Shown here: piece by piece, positions 23,883 to 32,591 of the stretch
How the letters are laid out: each line of letters begins with the position of its first letter
Position numbering within the stretch: position 1 is the stretch's first letter
Source of the DNA: Chloroflexota bacterium
GTDB taxonomy: Bacteria > Chloroflexota > Anaerolineae > UBA1429
Assembly: GCA_021372475.1 (NCBI GenBank)
Contig: JAJFUJ010000050.1
Span: forward strand, 1 to 50,929
Length of the DNA: 50,929 nt
Reading direction: 5' to 3'
Notes under the pieces: generated by a model
What the model was told of the DNA's origin: nothing
Seen by the model: the letters and a program-made list of their open reading frames with translations, nothing else
Databases searched by the model: none
Position numbers and translations under genes: made by a program

Positions 23883-25067
23883 ATGTTCAAAAACAGGGCC
23901 GCAATCGTTCTCGCTTTGCTGCTTGTAGGTGCAGTCGTTCTCACCGGCTGTAAGACGAGCCAATCCACAGAAGCTTTAAAGTTCGGTGTCGTTTTGGTCG
24001 GCCCTTATAACGACCACGGGTGGAGCCAGGCTCATTATGAAGGTGCTCAGTACGCCGAGACAAAGGTAAGTGGCGCTTCGATGATTTATCTCGACAAGCT
24101 AAACTCTTCAGACCGCCAGGGAACCACGCTTGAGCAGGTGGTCGAGGATATGGTGGCCCAGGGCGCCAAGATCATATTTACAACCTCGGATGACTTCCAG
24201 GCTGATACGGATACGGTCGCCGCCAAGTATCCTGACATCAAGTTCGTGATGGTTTCCGGCGACCATGCCAAGACCGGCGTGGCCCCATCCAACGTCACCA
24301 ACGTGATGGGCAAAATGGAGTATATGAAAGCCGTCGCAGGGTGCGCGGCCGCCCTCAAGACCGAGTCCAAGTCGATCGCTTATCTTGGGCCTCTCATCAA
24401 TAGCGAGACACGTCGTTTGGCATCCTCCGCCTATCTAGGTGCTCGTGATTGCTACGAACAATACCGCGGCGGCGACCCGAACGAACTGAAATTCACGGTG
24501 AACTGGATCGGTTTCTGGTTCAACATCCCGGGCGTGACGCTTGATCCGACTCAGGTATCAAACGACCTCTTCAACCAGGGCGCCGATGTCATCCTCTCAG
24601 GCATCGATACTACCGAAGCCATCGTTGTCGCCGGCCAACGCGCCGATAAAGGTGAAAAGGTGTGGGCTATCCCGTATGACTATGTGGGCGCCTGCGACCT
24701 CAAACCCGAGATTTGCCTGGGAACGCCGTACTTTAACTGGGGACCCACCTATGTCAAGTACCTAGAAGCTTATAAAAACGGAAGCTTTAAGCAAGATTTC
24801 GTCTGGAACGATCCGGACTGGAAGAATATCAACGACCGCGATACTAGCGCCGTTGGTTATGCGATGGGCGATGGTTTATCCGATGCCGACAAAAAGAACC
24901 TGGAGGACTATATCTCCAAGCTTGCCAGTGGCGAGATCAAGCTCTTTACAGGCCCGATCAACCTACAGGATGGCACTGTATATGTAGCGGATGGCCAGGT
25001 AGCCACCGATGACCAGATTTGGAATCTGCCGCAACTACTCGAAGGTATGCAAGGCGCCAGCCAGTAA
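23883..25067 (+). CDS. BMP family ABC transporter substrate-binding lipoprotein
   Basis: The 394-residue product has a lipoprotein signal: MFKNR, a hydrophobic stretch, and the lipobox LTGC with the lipidated cysteine near residue 23. The mature part begins FGVVLVGPYNDHGWSQAHYEG, the first lobe of the BMP/PnrA (Med) family, which binds nucleosides or related ligands; D in NDHGW and the later GDHAKTG and ILSGIDTTEA segments fit. It is the ligand-binding part of the importer encoded downstream. The start at 23883 follows AGGAGGAG by eight bases; an upstream in-frame start (23862) would precede the signal peptide and lacks a site. A hairpin at 25078-25103 separates it from the ATPase gene. Confidence 0.88.
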   Translation: MFKNRAAIVLALLLVGAVVLTGCKTSQSTEALKFGVVLVGPYNDHGWSQAHYEGAQYAETKVSGASMIYLDKLNSSDRQGTTLEQVVEDMVAQGAKIIFTTSDDFQADTDTVAAKYPDIKFVMVSGDHAKTGVAPSNVTNVMGKMEYMKAVAGCAAALKTESKSIAYLGPLINSETRRLASSAYLGARDCYEQYRGGDPNELKFTVNWIGFWFNIPGVTLDPTQVSNDLFNQGADVILSGIDTTEAIVVAGQRADKGEKVWAIPYDYVGACDLKPEICLGTPYFNWGPTYVKYLEAYKNGSFKQDFVWNDPDWKNINDRDTSAVGYAMGDGLSDADKKNLEDYISKLASGEIKLFTGPINLQDGTVYVADGQVATDDQIWNLPQLLEGMQGASQ

Positions 25068-25077
25068 TGGCTTCGTC

Positions 25078-25103
25078 AAGGGGCAGGCCTAGACCTGCCC
25101 CTT
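25078..25103 (+). terminator. Intercistronic hairpin after the BMP lipoprotein gene
   Basis: AAGGGGCAGG (25078-25087) and CCTGCCCCTT (25094-25103) form a perfect 10-bp stem with a 6-nt loop, followed by ATTTCTTT. It lies between the lipoprotein gene and the ATPase gene. Such partial terminators commonly let the binding protein outnumber the membrane parts. Confidence 0.65.
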
Positions 25104-25126
25104 ATTTCTTTATACGGGTTTTCTAA

Positions 25127-26587
25127 ATGCATATCGAGCTGCAGAATATTCATAAATCGTTCGGCACCGTCCACGCCAATGCCGGCATCTCGCTCGAGAT
25201 ACGGGAAGGAACAATCCAGGGATTACTCGGTGAAAACGGCGCCGGCAAGACCACCCTGGCTAAAATCCTATCCGGATATCAACGTATGGATTCTGGGAAC
25301 ATCTTGATCGACCATAAGCCAGTCAGCTTTGGCTCCCCTGCAGAAGCGATCCGAGCGGGTATCGGTATGCTGCATCAGGACGCGTTGGATATTCCGGCGC
25401 TGGATGTGCTGGACAATTTTATGCTCGGCTCCGATACTTCACTATTCCTCTCACCCCGCCAGGCCAAACTCAAGCTGCTGGATTTATGCCAGCGATTTGG
25501 TTTTGCCCTGGATCCAAACACCAGCGTGAACAAGCTGACTGTAGGCGAGCGTCAGCAACTGGAAATAGTTCGCCTGCTGGCCCTTGGTGTTAGGGTAATG
25601 ATACTGGATGAGCCAACTACCGGGATATCATCACCACAAAAAGTGCTCTTGTTTCGTACACTGCACAGGCTGGCCAGCGAAGGGATATCGATCATCTTTG
25701 TCTCGCATAAGCTGGATGAAATCGAACAACTGTGTTCTGAAGTGACCGTCCTCAGGCAAGGAACAGTTGCTGGCAGCGTACAATCTCCTTTCTCTACCAG
25801 TGAGTTGGTGATGCTAATGTTTGGGCAGCAGTTCTCGGTTTCACCGCGCCCCGGTATCACCCTGGGGGAGCCGTTGCTGGAGCTGGATGATGCCGCCGTA
25901 AGCAGCTACCGGCTAAACGTCGCGCATATGAACCTGAGCGTGCGCGCCGGTGAAGTAATCGGGCTGGCGGGGCTCGAAGGCAGCGGTCAGCAGATGCTGA
26001 TGCGCGCTTGTGCGGGCATAACGCCTTTAGCTCATGGAAAGATAAGCATACATAACCATGATCTGACCAACCGCCCTTATCAAGAGTTTTTACAACTCGG
26101 GGTAAGCTTTGTCCCGGCTGCACGTTTGGAAGAGGGGCTGCTGCCGGGGATGACCCTCAAAGAGCATTTTGCCTTGCTTAACGGTTCAGAGTTTGTGATT
26201 AACTGGCGGCAAGCTGAGGAAATCGCCCAGCGGCAGATCTCTGAATACAATGTGGTCGGCACGCCTGATACGCTAGTGCAGTCCCTTTCCGGCGGTAACC
26301 AACAGCGCGCTTTGTTAGCGATGCTCAGGCCCGAGCTGCGCTTGCTGATTCTTGAGCATCCCACCCGCGGGCTTGATATTGGCTCAAGCCGTTGGATTTG
26401 GGAGCATCTGCTCAAACGGCGCGAGCAGGGCACCGCGATTTTGTTTACCTCGACTGATTTGGATGAACTCGTTGAATACAGCGACCGCATCGTTGTATTT
26501 TCAAGTGGGATAATGTCCGCTCCCGTCGATGCCCGCCAGGTTAGCAGCGAAAGCCTGGGGTATATGATCGGGGGGAAAAGCACATGA
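25127..26587 (+). CDS. ABC transporter ATP-binding protein, two-domain (BMP/sugar type)
   Basis: The 486-residue protein has two nucleotide-binding domains in tandem. The first has Walker A GENGAGKTT (near 38-46), signature TVGERQQLEI and Walker B MILDEPTTG. The second starts near 255, has a degenerate Walker A (GLEGSGQQML, no lysine), signature LSGGNQQRA and Walker B LLILEHPTRGLD. This arrangement, with a weak second site, is usual in the RbsA/YufO-like ATPases of sugar and nucleoside importers. Its stop overlaps the permease start (ATGA), so translation is coupled. Confidence 0.92.
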   Translation: MHIELQNIHKSFGTVHANAGISLEIREGTIQGLLGENGAGKTTLAKILSGYQRMDSGNILIDHKPVSFGSPAEAIRAGIGMLHQDALDIPALDVLDNFMLGSDTSLFLSPRQAKLKLLDLCQRFGFALDPNTSVNKLTVGERQQLEIVRLLALGVRVMILDEPTTGISSPQKVLLFRTLHRLASEGISIIFVSHKLDEIEQLCSEVTVLRQGTVAGSVQSPFSTSELVMLMFGQQFSVSPRPGITLGEPLLELDDAAVSSYRLNVAHMNLSVRAGEVIGLAGLEGSGQQMLMRACAGITPLAHGKISIHNHDLTNRPYQEFLQLGVSFVPAARLEEGLLPGMTLKEHFALLNGSEFVINWRQAEEIAQRQISEYNVVGTPDTLVQSLSGGNQQRALLAMLRPELRLLILEHPTRGLDIGSSRWIWEHLLKRREQGTAILFTSTDLDELVEYSDRIVVFSSGIMSAPVDARQVSSESLGYMIGGKST

Positions 26588-27630
26588 AGTTGCGAGAGCG
26601 CCTTTCAGCATGTGCCTTATCTGCCGCACCGTTTGTGCTCACTTTTGTTTTCTGTTCATTGATTCTACTTTTAGCAGGCGCCAACCCGTTTGCCGCCTTT
26701 AGCCAGATAATCAGCGGAGCGTTCGAGAATTACCGCAAAATCGCGGATGTGATTGTCGCTATGGTGCCGCTTCTGCTGTGCGCTTCCGGTATGCTGATAA
26801 CCTTCGCGGCCGGCTTATGGAATATCGGCGTAGAAGGGCAGATGATTGCGGGCGCTATTGCGACAACCGCCGTCGTCAGACTCCTACCGCTGCCGGCAGG
26901 CTGGATGCTGCCCTTGACTGTTCTGGCAGGGATGCTCGGAGGAGCCGTCTGGGGCTTGCTGGCTGGGCTGATGCGCACGTATGGGAAGGTCAACGAGATA
27001 TTCGGCGGACTCGGCCTAAACTATATAGCGACTGCCTTGACGAACTATCTCATCTTTGGCCCGTGGAAACCGGCAGATGGCGCCACGATGTCAGGGACTG
27101 ATCCCTTCCCCGCCAATGCCTGGATGCCCGTTATTGGTGATACCAGAGCCAGCCTGCCCCCGATCATTATGGCCGTGCTGGCAGTCCTCTGCGTGTACCT
27201 CTTACTGCGCAATACGCGCTGGGGATTGCGCCTCAAGGCCATCGGCATGAACCGCCTGGCTGCTGAGCGTATGGGGATTAACACAAAGGCGAATATGCTC
27301 CTGGCGTTTGCAGCATGCGGCGCTTTGGCCGGCCTGGCCGGCTCACTGCAGGCCACGGCAGTATATTACCGGTTGATACCATCGATCTCTGGTGGGTATG
27401 GCTATCTTGCACAGTTGATCGTGCTGCTCTCGCTGCTGCGGGCAGAATGGGTACCCTTTATCGTATTCTTTTTCGCGGTTATTCATGTCGGCAGCCCGCG
27501 TCTCGAGCTGCGTCTGCAATTGGATTCGTCACTCGGAGGTATATTACAGGGCACGATAGTGCTCTTTTTCTTGCTGATGCGTGGTATTCGTGAGGTTGTC
27601 AAACGGCGCCAGGAGCGAATAAATGGCTGA
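26584..27630 (+). CDS. BMP-type ABC transporter permease 1
   Basis: The 348-residue membrane protein has about 8-10 hydrophobic segments and the BPD_transp_2 family pattern, with the FAAGLWNIGVEGQMIAGA motif near 85-102 and GLRLKAIGMNRLAAERMGIN near 220-240, a coupling-helix region. This is the larger of the two permeases of BMP-type importers (YufP-like). It overlaps the ATPase gene by 4 bp and the second permease gene by 8 bp, so all are one operon. Confidence 0.9.
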   Translation: MKLRERLSACALSAAPFVLTFVFCSLILLLAGANPFAAFSQIISGAFENYRKIADVIVAMVPLLLCASGMLITFAAGLWNIGVEGQMIAGAIATTAVVRLLPLPAGWMLPLTVLAGMLGGAVWGLLAGLMRTYGKVNEIFGGLGLNYIATALTNYLIFGPWKPADGATMSGTDPFPANAWMPVIGDTRASLPPIIMAVLAVLCVYLLLRNTRWGLRLKAIGMNRLAAERMGINTKANMLLAFAACGALAGLAGSLQATAVYYRLIPSISGGYGYLAQLIVLLSLLRAEWVPFIVFFFAVIHVGSPRLELRLQLDSSLGGILQGTIVLFFLLMRGIREVVKRRQERING

Positions 27631-28594
27631 ATCACTTGTAGTCCAAACTCTGGCTTCAGTGGTAGCTGCATCTTCACCGTTGGTATTTGCCGGAATTGGC
27701 GAAACCATCAGCGAAAAGGTAGGCGTAACTAACCTATCACTTGACGGCAGCATTATGCTGGCAGCCATGACCGGTTTTGCGCTCGCTTCGCTTAGCGGTA
27801 GTGTTTGGGTGGGCATTGTAGGCGCGATGGTCGTCGGGGCACTGATTGCGCTGATTATCGCGGTTAGCAATATCAGTCTGCGTCAGGACCAAGTGGCTGT
27901 TGGTTTTGTGCTGACCCTGCTGTGCGCCGACCTGAGTTCATTCATCGGTAAACCGTTTGTACGTATCCCCGGCCCAAGCATGGCTCACATGCCGATCCCC
28001 GGGCTGGTGCAGATCCCAATCCTTGGTCCAATTTTCTTCAACCATGACATGCTGGTATATCTCAGCTATGTGGCGATCGCGCTGACCTCTATCTTGTTTA
28101 AACACACGCAGCCCGGTCTCAAGCTAAGGGCAGTGGGTGAGCGTCCTGAAGCGGCATTCGCGCGCGGGATAAATGTCAATCGGTGCCGCTACTTGTACAC
28201 AATGCTGGGCGGCGCCTTGGTCGGCCTGGCCGGGGCAACCTATTCACTCAGCGTAAAGCTGGGTTGGAGTTACCGGCATACGGCTGGATTTGGCTGGATT
28301 GCGCTGGCTATTGTCATTTTCGGCGGTTGGAACCCGCTGCGTGTGGCTTTCGGGGCATACCTTTTCGGCGCATTGGGTTCGCTGGCGAGCATCCTGCAGC
28401 CATCGTTCCCCAATGTTCCGACGCAAGTGTTCCAGGCCGCGCCCTTTGCTTTGATGATCCTAACGCTGCTGTTGGTCAATGCAGAGTTCATCGAAAGGCT
28501 ACCGCTCTATATGCCCAAGTTCGGGAACGCTCTACAGCGCATACTGCAAGGCAAACCCCCAGCCGGGCTGGGCAAACGGTTTGAATCCGATTGA
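27623..28594 (+). CDS. BMP-type ABC transporter permease 2
   Basis: The 323-residue membrane protein has about 8-9 hydrophobic segments and the family blocks ETISEKVGVTNLSLDGSIML (near 28-47) and GLKLRAVGERPEAAFARGINV, which are characteristic of the YufQ-like second permease. It pairs with permease 1 to form the channel. Its end lies three bases from the stop codon of a convergent AEC carrier gene. Confidence 0.9.
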   Translation: MAESLVVQTLASVVAASSPLVFAGIGETISEKVGVTNLSLDGSIMLAAMTGFALASLSGSVWVGIVGAMVVGALIALIIAVSNISLRQDQVAVGFVLTLLCADLSSFIGKPFVRIPGPSMAHMPIPGLVQIPILGPIFFNHDMLVYLSYVAIALTSILFKHTQPGLKLRAVGERPEAAFARGINVNRCRYLYTMLGGALVGLAGATYSLSVKLGWSYRHTAGFGWIALAIVIFGGWNPLRVAFGAYLFGALGSLASILQPSFPNVPTQVFQAAPFALMILTLLLVNAEFIERLPLYMPKFGNALQRILQGKPPAGLGKRFESD

Positions 28595-28597
28595 CCT

Positions 28598-29506
28598 CTA
28601 GCCCAGATACCACAGCACACAGGTTAAGGTCAATGCGCTGAACAGGGTCGAGAAAAAGATAACGCCCGTCACGTATTCGGCGTCCCCCTCGAATTCGATG
28701 GCCATCAAGGCTGAGGTTACCGCTGTCGGTGTCGAGGCTTCCGCTACGGCCACATTGCGCGCCAGGCCGCTCAGCCCTAATACTGGCGCCAACCCGAGCG
28801 CCAGCAGTGCGCCGACCACCAGACGCAGGAAAACACCGATGGCTATCTGTCCGTAGCGTTTACCAATCTGCGTCTGAGATAGCTGGATACCGAGCAGCAG
28901 CAGCATTACCGGCACGGAACCACGCCCGATCAAGCTCACCGCACTATGAATGGGCGCGGGCAGCTTGAGCTGCAAGGCCCTCAGCAATATCGCCAGACCG
29001 AACGCGTATAATCCGGGCAGTTTGAACACCTGCAGGAAAGCCTTCCGTCCGCCCGCCTTGCTGCGCGCTGCAAAGAAAGCGGAAACTGTGTTGCCAACCA
29101 GGTTCGAGGCGACAAAAAAGACTGTGGCCAACTGCAACCCCTCTTCGCCATACGCCAGCAGAATCATCGAAAGCCCAAAGTTGCCCGCATTCACAAAGGC
29201 AACGCTCAGAATTAGCGCGTCAATGGAACGCGGCGACCAGCGCAGGGCTTTGCCAACTCCCCAGGCTAGCAGGCAGAGCAAGCCTGTTAGTACAATGGTA
29301 TACACGAACATGCGGCCAAAGGTATCGGCGGTGATGGCCGTTTCCATTATTGACGAGAGAATGAGGCACGGCGTAAGGACATAAATGGCCATCCTGGAAA
29401 TACTTTTCTTTTCGACACGAAGCCACTTACCCAGAATGACGCCTGCGCCAATCACCAGGAAAGCAGGCAGAATATTATTCAGAAAAATCGGTGCAAACGT
29501 CGACAT
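28598..29506 (-). CDS. AEC family (auxin efflux carrier) transporter
   Basis: The 302-residue membrane protein has ten predicted hydrophobic segments in two halves of five, beginning FLNNILPAFLVIGAGVILGKWL, and the half-way VNAGNFGLSMILLAYGEEG block typical of AEC carriers; the second half carries ARNVAVAEASTPTAVTS. AEC proteins move organic acids such as malate or malonate, or auxin in plants. The substrate here is unknown. It is convergent with the permease gene by three bases and 17 bp from the TauE-like gene on the same strand. Confidence 0.82.
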   Translation of the reverse strand: MSTFAPIFLNNILPAFLVIGAGVILGKWLRVEKKSISRMAIYVLTPCLILSSIMETAITADTFGRMFVYTIVLTGLLCLLAWGVGKALRWSPRSIDALILSVAFVNAGNFGLSMILLAYGEEGLQLATVFFVASNLVGNTVSAFFAARSKAGGRKAFLQVFKLPGLYAFGLAILLRALQLKLPAPIHSAVSLIGRGSVPVMLLLLGIQLSQTQIGKRYGQIAIGVFLRLVVGALLALGLAPVLGLSGLARNVAVAEASTPTAVTSALMAIEFEGDAEYVTGVIFFSTLFSALTLTCVLWYLG

Positions 29507-29523
29507 ATCTTATCTATCTTTGC

Positions 29524-30273
29524 CTATTGAACTATCAGGTTAACCGCCATCGCCACGAGCAGGATTATAGTCGCGTAACGAAAGATAGTCGTGCTCATAC
29601 GCCGAAAGACGAGGGTGCCCAGATAACATACGAGCATTGCGGGAACCATCATGATGAGCCCCATGCGCACTACCGGCCAGGTCGCAATGTGGTTTAGGAT
29701 AAGCTGCAGCAGCCGCCATATAGTGGTACAGGCAAAATATACCGATAGTATTGCCTTAACCTGTGTTTTGTTCCAACCGCGCAGCAGGCAATACAAAACT
29801 ACCGGCGGGCCTCCTGCCGCCACCGCGCCGCCGATGAATCCCCCCAATAAACCGGCCAGGCACGCCCAGGGATACGCCTGGTGTATCAGGGCGCGCTTGG
29901 GTGCCCAGAGCGCGACAACGCAGCCCAGCAACGTCGTAGCAGCCAGGATAATACGCAACAGTTCCGTATTGGAATGCGCAAGCATTATTGTGCCCAACGC
30001 TGAGGCCGGCAGTGAGGTGAGCAACAACGGCCAAATTTCACGCCAGGGAATGGCGATCCGTACAGTCAGCGCATTTTGTACCATAAGCGGTAAGGACGTG
30101 ATAGTGACCAGCACAACCGCCTCGCTGAGCGGCATCAGGTTGGCATACAGGGGGGTCGCAATCAAGCCATATCCAAAGCCTGTGACTCCCACCACAAGGC
30201 TGGCTACGACGGTTATCAGCAGGGCAATGAGTGCTTGGACGGTAGGCATTTGACCATATCGCTTTCGAGTCAT
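29524..30273 (-). CDS. TauE/SafE family sulfite/organosulfonate exporter-like permease
   Basis: The 249-residue membrane protein has about eight hydrophobic segments with the internal repeat of the TauE/SafE family: GVTGFGYGLIATPLY near the N-terminus and GGFIGGAVAAGGPPVVLYCLLRGW in the middle (given in part: GGAVAAGGPPVVLY). Members move sulfite, sulfoacetate or other anions. The start at 30273 or the in-frame ATG at 30252 is possible; neither has a clear ribosome site. The tyrS promoter lies within the first codons of this gene on the opposite strand. Confidence 0.8.
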   Translation of the reverse strand: MTRKRYGQMPTVQALIALLITVVASLVVGVTGFGYGLIATPLYANLMPLSEAVVLVTITSLPLMVQNALTVRIAIPWREIWPLLLTSLPASALGTIMLAHSNTELLRIILAATTLLGCVVALWAPKRALIHQAYPWACLAGLLGGFIGGAVAAGGPPVVLYCLLRGWNKTQVKAILSVYFACTTIWRLLQLILNHIATWPVVRMGLIMMVPAMLVCYLGTLVFRRMSTTIFRYATIILLVAMAVNLIVQ

Positions 30274-30278
30274 ACAAT
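30250..30278 (+). promoter_or_regulatory. Putative tyrS promoter
   Basis: TTGACC (30250-30255), 17-bp spacer, TACAAT (30273-30278). It overlaps the beginning of the divergent TauE/SafE gene. The resulting leader is about 45 nt, too short for a T-box. Confidence 0.55.
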
Positions 30279-30331
30279 CGAGTGACCAATCCTACGCGGG
30301 CTTGCATCGCGCGTCAAATAAGGGAGAAAAA

Positions 30332-31558
30332 ATGGGCGGCGTATTGGACACGCTGGAAGAGCGGGGATTCGTTGAGCAGGTTTCGGATAAAGCCGGACTT
30401 GTGCGTGCCTTGGAGCAGCCCATCACCTTCTATAACGGTTATGACCCGAGCGCCAAGAGTTTCCATGTTGGCAATCTACTTACCATTATGGCGTTGGCTC
30501 ACCTGCAGCGCGCCGGGCATCGCCCGATTACCCTGGTGGGCGGCGGCACCGGGATGGTAGGCGATCCCTCCGGACGTTCTGAAATGCGCAAGCTGCTCGA
30601 AGTTGAACAGATCCAGGCGAACGTCGATAAGCTGAAGGCGCAACTGCAGAGATTCCTGGATTTTGGCTCGGGCAAAGCCATGATGCTTAATAACGCAGAG
30701 TGGCTCTGCAAGCTGAATTATGTTGATTTTTTGCGCGATGTTGGCCGCCATTTTTCGGTGAACAGGATGCTGGCAGCCGAGACCTACAAAGTGCGTTATG
30801 AGAAAGACTCATTGTCATTCCTTGAATTCAACTACCAACTGCTGCAGGCTTATGACTATCTGCACCTTTACCGTACGCTGGGCTGCAAGCTGCAAACCGG
30901 TGGAAACGACCAATGGGGCAATATCCTGGCTGGAGTTGACTTGATCAGGCGTGTGGAAGGCGCCGAGGTATATGCGCTGACCTTTCCACTGCTCACGACC
31001 ACGTCAGGCGCCAAGATGGGTAAGACAGCCAAGGGCGCCGTATGGCTGGATGCGGAAATGCTGCCGCCATACGAGTTCTACCAATACTGGATCAACACCG
31101 AAGACGCTGATGTCGTCAAGATGCTCAAGATATACACCTTCCTGCCTATGGCAGAAATTCAGCAGCTCGGGCAACTGCAGGGTGCAGAGATTCGCCAGGC
31201 TAAGGAATGCCTCGCTTATGAGGTTACCAGCCTGGTGCACGGCAAAGCCGAGGCCGAAAAAGCGCGCGAGGCCTCGCGCGCCTTATTCGGCGGCGCAGGC
31301 GAGAGCGAAGCGGTGCCCTTCACGGAGATTGATATCGCTGAAGTGCAAGAAGGGCTGCAGCTCACCAAACTGCTGCAGCGCGTCGGGCTTGCCAAGACGA
31401 CCAGCGAGGCGCGGCGTTTGATCGAACAAGGCGGCGCCTACCTGAACGAGCAGCCCGTAACATCTATCGATGCCATACTCACTGCGCAAGATCTCAAAGA
31501 GGGGTCAGCTTTGCTCCGAGCAGGGAAAAAACGTTATCATCGCGTAACGTTCAGGTAA
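30332..31558 (+). CDS. tyrS: Tyrosyl-tRNA synthetase
   Basis: The 408-residue class I synthetase has the HIGH-like motif at H45 (FHVGN), the tyrosine-recognition loop with NAEWL and YQLLQAYDYLHL, GGNDQWGNI, and the KMSKS equivalent at 228-232 (KMGKT). An S4-type RNA-binding domain ends the protein (KTTSEARRLIEQGGAYLNEQPV). It charges tRNA-Tyr. The start at 30332 has GGGAG five bases upstream; the longer in-frame start at 30302 is not favoured. The last 8 bp overlap the nuclease gene on the other strand. Confidence 0.95.
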   Translation: MGGVLDTLEERGFVEQVSDKAGLVRALEQPITFYNGYDPSAKSFHVGNLLTIMALAHLQRAGHRPITLVGGGTGMVGDPSGRSEMRKLLEVEQIQANVDKLKAQLQRFLDFGSGKAMMLNNAEWLCKLNYVDFLRDVGRHFSVNRMLAAETYKVRYEKDSLSFLEFNYQLLQAYDYLHLYRTLGCKLQTGGNDQWGNILAGVDLIRRVEGAEVYALTFPLLTTTSGAKMGKTAKGAVWLDAEMLPPYEFYQYWINTEDADVVKMLKIYTFLPMAEIQQLGQLQGAEIRQAKECLAYEVTSLVHGKAEAEKAREASRALFGGAGESEAVPFTEIDIAEVQEGLQLTKLLQRVGLAKTTSEARRLIEQGGAYLNEQPVTSIDAILTAQDLKEGSALLRAGKKRYHRVTFR

Positions 31559-32552
31559 TGAGGGTTAAGGGCCAATCCGACTCCGGAGGGATGCCAAAGC
31601 ACAGCACGCGGAAAGCACAGTGTGCACAGACTGAATCCCCCGGAGCCGTTTCCATTCTCCTGGGGAAGTTTGCGCGTATAGTTTGGTTACGGGCAGCATC
31701 CGTTAACGACCGCTGCATTTCTGCAATACTGCTCGTAGCGTCCCCCTCCACCTTCTCGATATCTGCTGTTTGAACGCGCCAGCGTCTGCCGGCGCCGGCA
31801 GTCACCTCGGCTATTTCACAATTAATTAGCTCAGGGGAAACTGCCTCTGAACGCACGAGGTATAAAGCATACAAGTTGAGCTGCTCTATCGCCTGGTCGA
31901 GATGGCTGCCGAGCGCGGATGAAGTCTTCCAGTCGATCAGCCGATAACGGCCTGACTCCCTGAGGAGCACATCAGGCACAGCGAATACGGTAACATCGGC
32001 CACCGTGAATCTGCGCACTTCATCCAGCAACAGGAGCTCACCGTCACTTGCCAGTACCTGGCGATAAGCCGGGTGTTCAAGCAGAGCGTGCATCAGGAAA
32101 TCGAGCCGGTTGAGTAAGGTTGCCTCATCCAGCCGATGACCAAAATAGTGATCCTGAAGTATGCTCTGTTTGGGGTTGATCCTGCCTTTTTGGCAGGCAT
32201 TTTCCGACCGGTGCAGCGTTTGCTGCAGCAATACCCTGGCGGCAGTGCTGCTGGTTGCGCTCTCCCACATACGGCCGCTACGCCGGGCATGCAAGCTATC
32301 GCGGGCTATCCGATGCACAATACTGCCCACCAGGGCGGCAGCGCCGGTTAATCGTCCCAGCGCCAGGATGTGCGCGCGGTCGCCTTCTTCATCCGGGGCA
32401 TTGCCGCCATACGGCGCATAATATTTATAATAGTAACGCCGTCTACACTGCCTGATCACCTGGCCCCGCGTAAAACTCCACGAGAACGGGAGCCGATAAG
32501 TCACCAGCCAGTGTATGTTCCCAGTAATTTGCATTGACGTTCTAGATTCCAT
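31551..32552 (-). CDS. RecB/Cas4-like PD-(D/E)XK nuclease with Fe-S cysteines
   Basis: The 333-residue protein has the RecB-family motifs: an N-terminal QCRRRYYYKYYAP with the first cluster cysteine, a GSIVHRIARD histidine motif, AVPDVLLRESGRYRLIDWKTSS (PD...DWK), QLNLYALYL (QxxxY), and CAHCAFRVLC near the end with three further cysteines. One plus three cysteines is the AddB/Cas4 [4Fe-4S] arrangement. It is a stand-alone nuclease without a helicase partner in the window; no cas genes are present. It is divergent from a small membrane protein gene 39 bp away. The start could be 32552 or 32534. Confidence 0.8.
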   Translation of the reverse strand: MESRTSMQITGNIHWLVTYRLPFSWSFTRGQVIRQCRRRYYYKYYAPYGGNAPDEEGDRAHILALGRLTGAAALVGSIVHRIARDSLHARRSGRMWESATSSTAARVLLQQTLHRSENACQKGRINPKQSILQDHYFGHRLDEATLLNRLDFLMHALLEHPAYRQVLASDGELLLLDEVRRFTVADVTVFAVPDVLLRESGRYRLIDWKTSSALGSHLDQAIEQLNLYALYLVRSEAVSPELINCEIAEVTAGAGRRWRVQTADIEKVEGDATSSIAEMQRSLTDAARNQTIRANFPRRMETAPGDSVCAHCAFRVLCFGIPPESDWPLTLIT

Positions 32553-32562
32553 CCCTTATAAT
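32534..32562 (+). promoter_or_regulatory. Promoter of the 32592 membrane protein gene
   Basis: TTGACG (32534-32539), 17-bp spacer, TATAAT (32557-32562), close to consensus. It runs through the first codons of the divergent nuclease gene. Confidence 0.6.
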
Positions 32563-32591
32563 GCCTATAGAACCAGTGGACGGAGGTTGTG

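Noticed and set aside
30274-30331. Possible T-box before tyrS
   Set aside because: The leader is only about 45 nt and has no T-box sequence or terminator.
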